From assembly GCF_017310015.1 (NCBI RefSeq), contig NZ_CP022297.1, forward strand, positions 3,162,001 to 3,226,000: 64,000 bases of DNA, read 5' to 3'. The stretch is from Marinobacterium iners. Its GTDB lineage: Bacteria > Pseudomonadota > Gammaproteobacteria > Pseudomonadales > Balneatricaceae. The position numbers and the translations under genes are program-made. The notes under the pieces were generated by a model. The model was not told where the DNA came from. It made no database searches and was given only the letters and a program-made list of their open reading frames with translations. Numbering within the stretch: the first letter of the stretch is position 1; every line of letters starts with the position of its first letter. Below are positions 9,231 through 17,659 of the stretch, in pieces.

Positions 9231-10010
9231 TCATACCCAAGCACAGCGCCCTTCGGTCACAATGGCAAACAGTTGATTCTGCGTTCCAATACCCAACTTT
9301 TCATAGAGGTTCTTGCGGTGTGAGAGCACGGTATTTACGCTCACACCCAAATCCAGTCCAATGGCTTCCGAGCTATAGCCCAACACTATTCTGCAGGCCA
9401 CATCCATCTCTCTCTGGGTTAAGCGATCACCGCAGCTGCGCGACAGCCGTGCTCTAACCCACGGCAGATCAAATCTGACCTGGGCCTCCGTCGAAAGACT
9501 GATATGACGCTCCAGTGTGGCGGCTATCAGTGCCGTGTTGTCCTGTAGAGCTCCCATCAGTAGACCTTTACGCTGGCGCGATTTGAGCCGGTACAGGTTC
9601 AGGCAATAAGCTTGCTCGCGGCCATGGCCTATAAACGCCAGTTTTTCACGGATGCCACAGCGCTCAATCAGGGTACGACGATACTCCGGGTCACTCAACT
9701 CTTCCGGGCGTAGCGTGAGAAGTTGTGTTGAGGGTTCATGTGCACCGGCATCCAGTAAGGCCCGGTTCGGGTCGCGCTCGTAATAGACCTCGTCGTACAG
9801 GCGGCGGCATTCCTGTGCCAGTGGCTGATCGATGGCTCCAGATGAAAACAGCGTTATGGGCGCTGTACGGCTGGCATCATAACTGATCAGAACACAATGG
9901 TCGGCACCGGTCAGTTCATGCATGCACTGCATCAGGCGGTGTTCAAACCCCTGACGGCCAATCTCACCCACAAGGCTAGCCAGGCTGTGTTGTACGGTTG
10001 TCGGGTTCAT
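9231..10010 (-). CDS. LuxR-family transcriptional regulator
   Basis: A 259-residue regulator. Residues 1-180 form an unassigned ligand- or signal-binding region; residues about 190-250 are a GerE/LuxR helix-turn-helix (LTQREMDVACRIVLGYSSEAIG then VSVNTVLSHRKNLYEKLGI). No receiver Asp is present, so it is not a classical response regulator. A GGAGGT ribosome site lies seven bases before the ATG. It is divergent from the Rieske oxygenase operon and shares a 186-base intergenic region containing a dyad, so it most likely controls that operon in response to its substrate. It is convergent with the kinase gene ending at 9200. Confidence 0.85.
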   Translation of the reverse strand: MNPTTVQHSLASLVGEIGRQGFEHRLMQCMHELTGADHCVLISYDASRTAPITLFSSGAIDQPLAQECRRLYDEVYYERDPNRALLDAGAHEPSTQLLTLRPEELSDPEYRRTLIERCGIREKLAFIGHGREQAYCLNLYRLKSRQRKGLLMGALQDNTALIAATLERHISLSTEAQVRFDLPWVRARLSRSCGDRLTQREMDVACRIVLGYSSEAIGLDLGVSVNTVLSHRKNLYEKLGIGTQNQLFAIVTEGRCAWV

Positions 10011-10107
10011 TGTCAGACCTCCAGGGCCCTGTTCTTGTTATGCATGGTATCTCTGGCGGACACCTTGATCCGAGTATTACATGCAGTTGCCACAATTTCG
10101 AGTACAG

Positions 10108-10125
10108 CTCACAAGATCCTGTGAG
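10108..10125. promoter_or_regulatory. Dyad, candidate operator for the divergent regulator
   Basis: CTCACA-AGATCC-TGTGAG is a perfect six-base inverted repeat with a six-base spacer, placed between the LuxR-type gene and the Rieske operon, 72 bases before the oxygenase ATG. LuxR-family activators bind dyads of about 18-20 bp, so this is a candidate binding site; no experiment or comparison supports it. Confidence 0.35.
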
Positions 10126-10196
10126 TGCCGGGCCCTCCCCGCCCGAGTAGCCTGAAACCACGTTTAAACAAGAATAAAAACTCGGAGGGATGCCTT

Positions 10197-11336
10197 ATGG
10201 CTCTTACCAAAGTACAGCGAGCAGCTCAGGCCGCTGGCAAGACACTGGCCAATCGACAAACCCCGTTCATCTTCAACGAGTGGTATGTGGCCGCCCTTGG
10301 TCATGAGATTGGGCGGGAACTTAAGGCTCGCACCATTCTGGGTCGTCAGCTGGTTTTGTACCGTCAGGAAAACGGCGAGCCCGTGGCGCTGGATAACCGT
10401 TGCGGCCATCGCTCCTTCCCTCTATCACGCAGCAGTCTTGAAGGTGACACCATTGTCTGTGGATATCATGGTCTGCGCTATGATGCCAGCGGCAGCTGTG
10501 TCGAGGTGCCATCACAGTGCAACTGCGCCGGCATATCGATCCGCAGCTATCCACTTGTCGAGCAAGGGCCCGTTGTCTGGATCTGGATGGGTGAGCCTGA
10601 TCAAGCTGATCCGAAACAGATTCCCGCCATGCCGATGCTGGACCAGGGTTGGATCACCTCCTGCGACTACATGCCTCTTAAGGCCAGCTACGTGTACCTG
10701 CATGAAAACCTGCTTGATCTGACCCATCTGAGCTTCCTGCATGCCAATACCTTCGGTACACCCGACTATGCCGCCGCCGAGTTTGATACCGAAATCAGCG
10801 AAGATCGTTTTATCCTCAAGCGCTACGTGGTACCCACACGGTTGCCACCGGTTTGGGCCAAGCCCACCGGCCTTGAAGGACGGGATGCGGCACGGATCAC
10901 CACGTCAGATTTCGTGTCACCGGCACTGCATATCGTGCATGCTCAGTTTTATGACATCGCCCTGCCTGAGTCTGAGCGACCCGATACCCGTATCAAGACG
11001 GCCCATATTCCCACGCCCGAGACCGCGACTTCTACCCATTACTTCGTTGTTCATGGGCGCAATTTTGCCCCCGAGGACGACAGCATCACCGACTTCATGC
11101 ACCAACAACTAATGGCTGCCTTCCATGAAGACATTGTGGGACTGGAAGCGATGGAAGAGCTGCTCAGCAATATGTCACCTGAAGATGAGTTCTTTGAAAT
11201 TTCAGTAAAGTCCGATATTGCCAGCGTAGCCATGCGTCGTTACCTCAAGCGCCGTGCCGAGGCTGAACGCAGTCAGCACTCCGCACCAGGGGCAGTTCAG
11301 TCACAGCCTGCCATCAATACAGCAGTAGAGGTGTAA
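10197..11336 (+). CDS. Rieske non-heme iron oxygenase, large subunit (VanA/dicamba-demethylase type)
   Basis: The catalytic component of a three-component monooxygenase or demethylase, 379 residues. The N-terminal Rieske domain binds [2Fe-2S] through Cys69-X-His71 and Cys88-X2-His91 (CGHRSFPLS ... CGYHG). The C-terminal domain holds the mononuclear iron ligands His177, His182 and probably Asp312, with Asp174 as the electron bridge (HENLLDLTHLSFLH). The size and the PLS motif fit the single-subunit, homotrimeric VanA/DdmC class, which O- or N-demethylates or hydroxylates aromatic or similar compounds; the substrate here is unknown. ATG 10197 has a GGAGG site at good distance and is preferred to upstream codons. 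The genes that follow supply its electrons. Confidence 0.92.
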   Translation: MALTKVQRAAQAAGKTLANRQTPFIFNEWYVAALGHEIGRELKARTILGRQLVLYRQENGEPVALDNRCGHRSFPLSRSSLEGDTIVCGYHGLRYDASGSCVEVPSQCNCAGISIRSYPLVEQGPVVWIWMGEPDQADPKQIPAMPMLDQGWITSCDYMPLKASYVYLHENLLDLTHLSFLHANTFGTPDYAAAEFDTEISEDRFILKRYVVPTRLPPVWAKPTGLEGRDAARITTSDFVSPALHIVHAQFYDIALPESERPDTRIKTAHIPTPETATSTHYFVVHGRNFAPEDDSITDFMHQQLMAAFHEDIVGLEAMEELLSNMSPEDEFFEISVKSDIASVAMRRYLKRRAEAERSQHSAPGAVQSQPAINTAVEV

Positions 11337-11338
11337 AC

Positions 11339-11659
11339 ATGAGCATCCAAATCCATGTGACCGATGCCAACGGCCATCAGCAGCGGTTGCAGGCCGATCC
11401 CGGCAGCAGCCTGATGGAACTGCTGCGGGATCAATCCTCAGGCGTTGAAGGCATCTGTGGCGGCTGCTGTGCCTGCGGCACCTGTCACATCGTACTGGAG
11501 AGCGACTGGCAACCCTTGCTGGGTACAGCCCAACCGGAAGAAGAGGCACTGCTGGACGCACTGGATGAGCGTACATCAGGCTCACGCCTGAGCTGCCAAC
11601 TGCGCCTGAGCCAAGAGATGGATGGTCTTAGCCTGCGCATTGTGCCGGCTGAATGTTGA
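11339..11659 (+). CDS. [2Fe-2S] ferredoxin, adrenodoxin/putidaredoxin type
   Basis: A 106-residue electron carrier starting two bases after the oxygenase stop. The cluster ligands are in CGGCCACGTCH and a later Cys in RLSCQLRL, the C-X5-C-X2-C...C arrangement of vertebrate-type and redox-type ferredoxins used with Rieske and P450 oxygenases. Position between oxygenase and reductase makes it the middle component of the same system. No oddities. Confidence 0.93.
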   Translation: MSIQIHVTDANGHQQRLQADPGSSLMELLRDQSSGVEGICGGCCACGTCHIVLESDWQPLLGTAQPEEEALLDALDERTSGSRLSCQLRLSQEMDGLSLRIVPAEC

Positions 11660-11683
11660 GCCTTAACTTTCGGGAGAGTCGGT

Positions 11684-12892
11684 ATGCAACATCTGGTTAT
11701 TGTGGGCGGTGGGCATCTGGCTGCCGCCTTGATTACGGGGCTGTACAGGCAGGGTTTTGACGGTCGAGTGACACTGCTCAGCGCAGAAGACTCGCTGCCC
11801 TGCAACCGCCCGGTCCTGTCCAAGGAGTACCTCAAGGGTGAACTGACAGAGGAGGGACTGGCACTGGTTGCACAACACGTCTGGGACGACCCGCGCTTCA
11901 CCTGTCAACTCAATACCCGAGTCAGTGAAATTGATCGACAGCAGAAAACCGTGGTGGCCAACGGCCACCTCATACCGTACGACCAACTGGTTCTGGCTAC
12001 AGGGACAACGCCGCGTCGGCTGGATATCCCCGGTCATGAGCTGACAGGTATTCATTACCTCAAGACCCTGTCTGACGCCAGACAGTTGCGCGGCGCACTG
12101 CAGCCCGGCAAACGTCTAGCCGTGATCGGTGGCGGTTTTATCGGACTGGAGATAGCAGCTGCTGCACGTCAAAGCAGCATGGACGTGACGGTTCTGGAAG
12201 CCGGCGAACGGATTCTTGGACGCGTGGTAGCTCCTGAGGTGTCCGACTGTTTCATGCAGCTGCATCAGAATCATGGCGTTGATATCCGCACGGGTGTCGG
12301 TGTGGAGAACTTTATGGGCCAGCAAGCGATTGAGGCGGTACGTCTGACAAATGGGGAAGTGTTGGCCGCGGATCAGGTTGTGGTGGGGATCGGGGTAGTC
12401 CCGGAGGTTTCACTTGCACAGCAGGCAGGCCTTGAATGTGACAACGGCATTGTGATCGATCAATGCTGTCGCACCTCTGACCCCGCCATCCTTGCTGGCG
12501 GTGACTGTGCTGTTCAGTTCAGCCCCCTTTACAACCGTAACCTGCGGTTGGAGTCGGTTCAAAACACCAGCGCCCACGCTCAGACCATCCTGGCACAGCT
12601 GACCGGGCAACCAATACCCGAGCCAGCTGTTCCCTGGTTCTGGTCAACGCAGTACGAAGCACGCCTGCAAATTGCAGGTCTGAATCCGGATTACGACCAG
12701 CTGATCGCGCGTGGTCAAGATACTCAGGCGCGCAGCTGGCTTTATCTCAAACAGGGCCGACTGGTTGCATGCGATGCAATCAATCGACCGGCGGACTTTT
12801 TGCAAGCCAAGAAAATGATCATGACGGAAACCCAAATCGACATCCCAAAAGCGGAGGATATCAACATTCCATTGAGCCAATGTATCGCCTGA
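11684..12892 (+). CDS. NAD(P)H:ferredoxin reductase of the Rieske system
   Basis: A 402-residue FAD flavoprotein of the putidaredoxin-reductase type. Near the N-terminus HLVIVGGGHLAAALI is the FAD dinucleotide fold, and RLAVIGGGFIGLEIAAAA near residue 146 is the NAD(P)H fold; ILAGGDCAV further on is the second FAD motif, and the C-terminal domain is the usual reductase cap. It moves electrons from NAD(P)H to the ferredoxin and on to the oxygenase. The second residue of the usual GxGxxG is Gly-rich rather than altered. A GGGAGAG ribosome site precedes the ATG. Co-directional with the two genes before it. Confidence 0.93.
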   Translation: MQHLVIVGGGHLAAALITGLYRQGFDGRVTLLSAEDSLPCNRPVLSKEYLKGELTEEGLALVAQHVWDDPRFTCQLNTRVSEIDRQQKTVVANGHLIPYDQLVLATGTTPRRLDIPGHELTGIHYLKTLSDARQLRGALQPGKRLAVIGGGFIGLEIAAAARQSSMDVTVLEAGERILGRVVAPEVSDCFMQLHQNHGVDIRTGVGVENFMGQQAIEAVRLTNGEVLAADQVVVGIGVVPEVSLAQQAGLECDNGIVIDQCCRTSDPAILAGGDCAVQFSPLYNRNLRLESVQNTSAHAQTILAQLTGQPIPEPAVPWFWSTQYEARLQIAGLNPDYDQLIARGQDTQARSWLYLKQGRLVACDAINRPADFLQAKKMIMTETQIDIPKAEDINIPLSQCIA

Positions 12893-12936
12893 TTCCAGCA
12901 ATTTCATCACGAGATAACAATAAAAAGGATGCACCT

Positions 12937-13983
12937 ATGCTGACATTCAAACGCACCAAGATTGCACTGCTTGCCTGTTCCATCTGCCTGCCGGTCATGG
13001 CAGAACCGGTCACACTTCACTTTGCAACCGCGGGTCCTCCTGGCCATGTTCAGAACAGTGTAGTTCTGCCGACATGGGCGAGTTGGGTGGAGGAGGCAAC
13101 GGAAGGCCGGGTCAAAGTAAAGCTAGAGTATAATCTGGGAGATCAAAGTACCTATTTTTCAATGGTGGAAGATGGTGTGGCGGACGCCGCATGGAGTTTT
13201 CACGGCTATGTTCCCGGTCGATTCCAACTATCAGAAATGGTTGAGCTGCCCGGCCTGGGTGTCAACGCTGAACTGGCGTCACAAGCCTATTGGGAGACCT
13301 ATAACCGCTATTTTTCAGACTCACCTGAACACCAGGGGCTTGTCCTGATGGGACTGTTTACTCATGGCCCGGGCCAGATCCACAGCCGCAAGCCGATCAA
13401 CTCCATGAGTGATCTCAAAGGTGCCAAAATCCGTCTTGGCGGTGGTGTTCAACAGGAGTTGGGCAAGCGTCTGGGGATCACGCCAGTTGCGGCACCTGGC
13501 CCCAAGGTGTACGAGATGATGCAACAGGGCATCGTGGACGGTGTATTCATGCCGGCAGCCAGTCAACGTGATTTTCGCTTGGCCGAAGTATCGTCCCACC
13601 TGACACTGCTGCCCGGAGGACTTTATCTGGGCAGCTTTGCAATCATTGCCAATGAAGATTTCATGGATAGCCTGAGCCCTGAAGATCGTGAAGCAATCAT
13701 GTCAGTATCCGGGGCACGCCTGTCAGCCATGGCCGGTAAGGCCTGGGATCAGTCTGACCGAGAAGGTATTGAAATGGCAAAGAAAGAAGGTGTGAATATA
13801 CATTTTGTCGATGCCAACGATCCACTAATGAAGGAGATTCAGCAAGCGACATCAGGTATGGACCAGGCTTGGAGCAAAAAGGTCGAGCGTGATCATCCGG
13901 ACGCGGCAGAAGCATTAGAACATTTGCGTCACCTGGCATTGGAGCTTAAACAAAAAATGCAGGGTACTGCCACCAGCAATTAA
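12937..13983 (+). CDS. TRAP transporter substrate-binding protein (DctP type), no membrane subunits nearby
   Basis: A 348-residue periplasmic binding protein with a Sec signal peptide (MLTFKRTKIALLACSICLPVMA, cleaved before EP). VTLHFATAGPPGHVQNSV, the GGGVQQELGKRLG region and the helix-rich C-terminus are those of DctP proteins, which deliver carboxylates or aromatic acids to TRAP permeases. AAGGA lies eight bases before ATG 12937; the frame extends further upstream but without a signal peptide at its start. It is the last gene of the Rieske operon and is followed by a terminator, so the DctQ and DctM permease genes must be elsewhere. Its ligand is probably the oxygenase substrate. Confidence 0.88.
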   Translation: MLTFKRTKIALLACSICLPVMAEPVTLHFATAGPPGHVQNSVVLPTWASWVEEATEGRVKVKLEYNLGDQSTYFSMVEDGVADAAWSFHGYVPGRFQLSEMVELPGLGVNAELASQAYWETYNRYFSDSPEHQGLVLMGLFTHGPGQIHSRKPINSMSDLKGAKIRLGGGVQQELGKRLGITPVAAPGPKVYEMMQQGIVDGVFMPAASQRDFRLAEVSSHLTLLPGGLYLGSFAIIANEDFMDSLSPEDREAIMSVSGARLSAMAGKAWDQSDREGIEMAKKEGVNIHFVDANDPLMKEIQQATSGMDQAWSKKVERDHPDAAEALEHLRHLALELKQKMQGTATSN

Positions 13984-13990
13984 ACACCTC

Positions 13991-14022
13991 AGCCCCCTCC
14001 TGATTGCACGGGAGGGGGCTTT
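13991..14022 (+). terminator. Rho-independent terminator after the Rieske operon
   Basis: AGCCCCCTCC and GGAGGGGGCT form a ten-pair GC-rich stem with a ten-base loop, eight bases after the DctP stop. The T tract is short (TT then CG), so termination may be partial. Confidence 0.7.
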
Positions 14023-14100
14023 CGTGAAAGGTTGTTTGAATCGAAGCTTAGTCACGCAAGCCCGGTTTGACCAAAGCCCAAGACCCGCACCGCGCCCGCT

Positions 14101-16992
14101 CTAGACAACATCCTTTCCCGCATCAACAACACAATTGCGTCCCTTGCGCTTGGCTTCGTAAACCGCTCGGTCTGCCATGCGCAGCCACTGTTCAGAGCGC
14201 TGCCCTATTTCGGGCACCAGTCGGCAATAACCGATGCTGACACTCACACGAACTTCCTGACCATCAGAGGTTGGCACTCGCAGTTGCTCAATTCCGCGCC
14301 TGAGTGTTTCCAGCCGCTCAGCGGCATCAGCAGGCGAATTGGCCACTGCAAAAATAACGAACTCTTCCCCGCCAAAGCGAATCAGATAATCGGTTTCGCG
14401 CCGGAAGTGTTCACGCATGGTACGGCTAATTGCACGCAGGCACTCATCTCCCACAGCATGTCCAAACCGGTCATTGACCTGTTTGAAGTGATCGGCATCC
14501 ACCATGGCCACCATAAACGACAAGCCATTGCGCTGACATACCTGGTAACAGGCTTCATAGTGTTGCTCAAAACTGGTTCGATTTCCGAGGCCGGTCAGCT
14601 CATCCGTTGTACTTGTAACAGCAAGTCGTTCGTTGGCAGCTGCCAACTCCCGGTTGAGGGCACCCAGCTTGCGATTCCAGTAAAACAGCATAAACAGAAC
14701 AATGGCTGTTACCGACAGAATCTGCCACAACAGGGAGTAGTCCACCCTCTGCTGGAGCCTGACGGTACGCCACTCACTGTCCATTCGATGCAGGTCTTCA
14801 CTGCTCAGGCTTGATACCAGCTTTTGCATCAGCGTACCCAGATGTTGATCAGCCGCCGAGGTCGCCAGGGCTAGCTCAAGATCCATGGGGACACGGCCAA
14901 TAACACGAATATCAGCCAGCCCAAGGTCCTGCAGCTTCTGACTGGCCGTTGCCAAGGTGCTGATGTAACCATACCACTCCCCACGCTGCAGCCCTTGCAC
15001 CCCTTCCGTTTCATTGTCTACTTCTATCAGGTTCAGACCCGGGTAGCTTCGACGCAACTCTGACAACAATGGTGAATCGCGCACAATTGCGATCGGGTGC
15101 TGGTCAATATCACTCAGACTGCCGATAAAGGGGGCCTCAATGCGACCAAGTACAATGCTTGGCAATGTGTAAAATGCAGAAGTGAGGGCAAGCCCTTCAG
15201 ACTGCCCCTCTGATCGTCCAATAAGCGGCACCAGATCACATTGCCCCTGCTTCAACGCCGCGAGGGAATCCCTCCAACTCCGGGTCGGACGCAAATTAAA
15301 GGTCACCCCTGAGCGGTGGCTAAAGATATCCAACAGTGTGGCTGAAAGCCCCTGGTGCTGACCTTTGCTATCCAGCCCCTCAAGCGGCATCCAGTCAGGA
15401 TGAATGCAGTAGCTGAGACCGTTGCTGCGTGTTTCAAGAAAATCCTGTTCTGCAGCACTTAGCCCCGTAAACGCCGAGTTGGTCTCAAGCTGTGCACCCA
15501 ACCAGCGGTTCTCGATAGTTCGCATTTCCGTTGGCGTAATGGCGGCAAGGGCCGCATCGATGATCGGAACCAGTGGCTCAAGCTCGGGACGCAAGCCGAA
15601 GCGCAGATCCTCGCCACTCACATCGGGCAGGCTCAGCTCACCGGCGATGCGGACATCTGTAAGGCCCAATTCACGTACCCAATGATTGCCGTTTGGAAGG
15701 GCAGCCAGTACCAGATCCACCGTGCCGGAGGCCAAAGCCCGGAACATGGAGGCCTGATTGTCAAAGCTAATGACCCCTTCAGACGCCAGATCACGTACCT
15801 TGCGTTCGTAGAAGATGCCGGTACTGATGGCGACTTTCTGACCACGGAAATCATCGGGCGAGTTCAGGCGGAAGCCAGGCTTGCGGGTAAAAACCACGAT
15901 AGGCACGTGGTGGTAAGGTTGTGTGAAACGCGTGAAGCTTCTGCGTTCTTTCAGATCGGAGATATTCGCGATGACATCTATTTCACCTTGTTGAAACAAT
16001 TCAATCAAGACGCTCCATTGATCAACCACAGGTGTTGCCTGCAAGCCGGTCAAATCCATCACGCGTGTCAGGATGTCCACCGAGAGTCCCTGTACGCGCC
16101 CACCATCCTCAAAACTCAGTGGCGCGTAATCGCTCATAAGCCCCACTCTCAGAGGGGCCTGTTGACGCACTGTCAGCTGCTGGGCCGGCGTAAGCTTCAA
16201 GGCCTTGTTATCCAAAGCCTTGCCGCCGAACTCCTGCCAGCGTTCGCGCAAGGCTTCAATCCAGTGCGGGTCGATGGCCGCCAGTCCTTCATCAAGCCTC
16301 TGGTACAGCTGGGGCTGATCCAGGTGAACGGCAATTCTGAAATCTTCCGTTTCCTGCCCACCCAAGGGTGCTGCAGCCAAGGGCTCGATATTCACAAACC
16401 CCTGCTGGCGAGCCATGTAGCGCAATGTCACTTCCGGGCCGATAATCGCATCAACCCAGCCAAAGGCCAATGCACGTACCAGATCCGGCTGCAAGCCATA
16501 TTCCACAACCTCAAGACCGGACTCTTTCAAGATGCCTGCGTAATAAATATCAGTCAGAGTGCCAATCCGATATCCCTTCAGGTCGGACAGCGCCTCGATG
16601 GTGGGCAGCGGTCGATTTTCATCATGCATGATAACGGTATGGCGCAGATGGTAAGGCCGAGTGAACAACATTTTGTCAGCTCGGTCTTCGCGCCATGAAA
16701 TCTCATCTACCGCATCCAGCTCACCACGCAAAAAAGCGCCATAGATTTCCGACCAACTCCCGACGCGATACTCAAACTCAACACCACGGGTGCGACTCAA
16801 TTCTTCGAGGATATCAATGGAGAAACCACGCAGGCCGCCGGGCCCAAGGCTTGAATAGGGTGCATTGTCAGCAACAATGCCGATGCTGACCGGAGAGTGC
16901 TCAGGCTCCGCCCTGACCTGGATCGTCAACAGGCACAGAGCCATTGTTATGAGCACAGCAAAATGAAGTTGAAAGGGCTTCATAAAATCCAT
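14101..16992 (-). CDS. Diguanylate cyclase with three tandem periplasmic solute-binding domains
   Basis: A membrane sensor of about 963 residues that makes c-di-GMP. After a signal or anchor segment it carries three amino-acid-binding-type (SBP_bac_3) domains in tandem (about 35-265, 280-510 and 530-745), one membrane helix (LLWQILSVTAIVLFMLFYW, about 755-772) and a cytoplasmic GGDEF domain. The active site is the GGEEF variant, which is functional in known cyclases, and the inhibitory I-site RETD lies five residues before it, so product inhibition is expected. Starts at GTG 17004, ATG 16992 and ATG 16983 are all possible; 16992 is a compromise. It probably senses amino acids or similar ligands outside the cell. 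Three binding domains are unusual; one or two are common. Confidence 0.88.
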   Translation of the reverse strand: MDFMKPFQLHFAVLITMALCLLTIQVRAEPEHSPVSIGIVADNAPYSSLGPGGLRGFSIDILEELSRTRGVEFEYRVGSWSEIYGAFLRGELDAVDEISWREDRADKMLFTRPYHLRHTVIMHDENRPLPTIEALSDLKGYRIGTLTDIYYAGILKESGLEVVEYGLQPDLVRALAFGWVDAIIGPEVTLRYMARQQGFVNIEPLAAAPLGGQETEDFRIAVHLDQPQLYQRLDEGLAAIDPHWIEALRERWQEFGGKALDNKALKLTPAQQLTVRQQAPLRVGLMSDYAPLSFEDGGRVQGLSVDILTRVMDLTGLQATPVVDQWSVLIELFQQGEIDVIANISDLKERRSFTRFTQPYHHVPIVVFTRKPGFRLNSPDDFRGQKVAISTGIFYERKVRDLASEGVISFDNQASMFRALASGTVDLVLAALPNGNHWVRELGLTDVRIAGELSLPDVSGEDLRFGLRPELEPLVPIIDAALAAITPTEMRTIENRWLGAQLETNSAFTGLSAAEQDFLETRSNGLSYCIHPDWMPLEGLDSKGQHQGLSATLLDIFSHRSGVTFNLRPTRSWRDSLAALKQGQCDLVPLIGRSEGQSEGLALTSAFYTLPSIVLGRIEAPFIGSLSDIDQHPIAIVRDSPLLSELRRSYPGLNLIEVDNETEGVQGLQRGEWYGYISTLATASQKLQDLGLADIRVIGRVPMDLELALATSAADQHLGTLMQKLVSSLSSEDLHRMDSEWRTVRLQQRVDYSLLWQILSVTAIVLFMLFYWNRKLGALNRELAAANERLAVTSTTDELTGLGNRTSFEQHYEACYQVCQRNGLSFMVAMVDADHFKQVNDRFGHAVGDECLRAISRTMREHFRRETDYLIRFGGEEFVIFAVANSPADAAERLETLRRGIEQLRVPTSDGQEVRVSVSIGYCRLVPEIGQRSEQWLRMADRAVYEAKRKGRNCVVDAGKDVV

Positions 16993-17183
16993 TATTGATG
17001 CCACAGCCTCTTATTCACACCAGGCAACCTGTGGTTATGGAGCCGTTAGCGGATAAAACAGCCACTATGATGTGAACAGCACAACAAAATTAGACATGCA
17101 AAGGCATATGCCAATCACGCTCTGAACATGATAACGGCTTTGGCAGGAAAAACGATGGCTTGGATCAGAAAGGAATCCGGAAA

Positions 17184-17259
17184 TGGTGGGTCGTATAGGA
17201 CTTGAACCTATGACCAATTGGTTAAAAGCCAACTGCTCTACCAACTGAGCTAACGACCC
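17184..17259 (-). tRNA. tRNA-Lys(UUU), copy 1
   Basis: A 76-base cloverleaf on the minus strand. The anticodon loop CTTTTAA gives UUU; the T-loop is GGTTCAAGTCC; the 7-base acceptor stem GGGTCGT/ACGACCC closes and CCA is encoded. It is identical to the copy at 17275-17350, with a 15-base spacer. Confidence 0.97.
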
Positions 17260-17274
17260 TCCGGCAGCGAAGAG

Positions 17275-17350
17275 TGGTGGGTCGTATAGGACTTGAACCT
17301 ATGACCAATTGGTTAAAAGCCAACTGCTCTACCAACTGAGCTAACGACCC
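17275..17350 (-). tRNA. tRNA-Lys(UUU), copy 2
   Basis: Base-for-base duplicate of the downstream tRNA-Lys, including the encoded CCA. All four tRNA genes lie on the minus strand with short spacers, so they are probably one transcript in the order Ser, Asn, Lys, Lys. Confidence 0.97.
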
Positions 17351-17394
17351 GCTCTTTGCAGTGACCATGCCAGACAGGCAAGGTCATAATGATT

Positions 17395-17470
17395 TGGCTC
17401 CTCGAGCTGGACTCGAACCAGCGACCAATAGATTAACAGTCTACTGCTCTACCAACTGAGCTATCGAGGA
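17395..17470 (-). tRNA. tRNA-Asn(GUU)
   Basis: A 76-base cloverleaf with anticodon loop CTGTTAA (anticodon GUU), acceptor stem TCCTCGA/TCGAGGA, T-loop GGTTCGAGTCC and encoded CCA. Confidence 0.97.
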
Positions 17471-17493
17471 ACTGTCCAAATCATCATCCTTAA

Positions 17494-17581
17494 TGGCGGA
17501 GGGACAGGGATTCGAACCCTGGGGGCCTCTCGACCCGTCGGTTTTCAAGACCGGTGCTTTCGACCACTCAGCCATCCCTCC
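17494..17581 (-). tRNA. tRNA-Ser(UGA)
   Basis: An 88-base class II tRNA with the long variable arm typical of serine tRNAs (GGGTCGAGAGGCCCC region), anticodon loop CTTGAAA (UGA), acceptor stem GGAGGGA/TCCCTCC and encoded CCA. Confidence 0.97.
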
Positions 17582-17659
17582 AAAGGATGGGCGCAGATTT
17601 TACAGTCCTGCGCCGAAGTGTCAAGCGCGAAGGCCAAATTATTTTGCAAGTTACCGAAT

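Noticed and set aside
15682..16698. A 338-codon plus-strand frame opposite the triple-SBP cyclase
   Set aside because: Shadow of the real gene on the other strand.
17184..17350. 76-base direct repeats with a 15-base spacer, possible CRISPR-like unit
   Set aside because: Both copies fold as complete tRNA-Lys with CCA; only two units; no cas genes.
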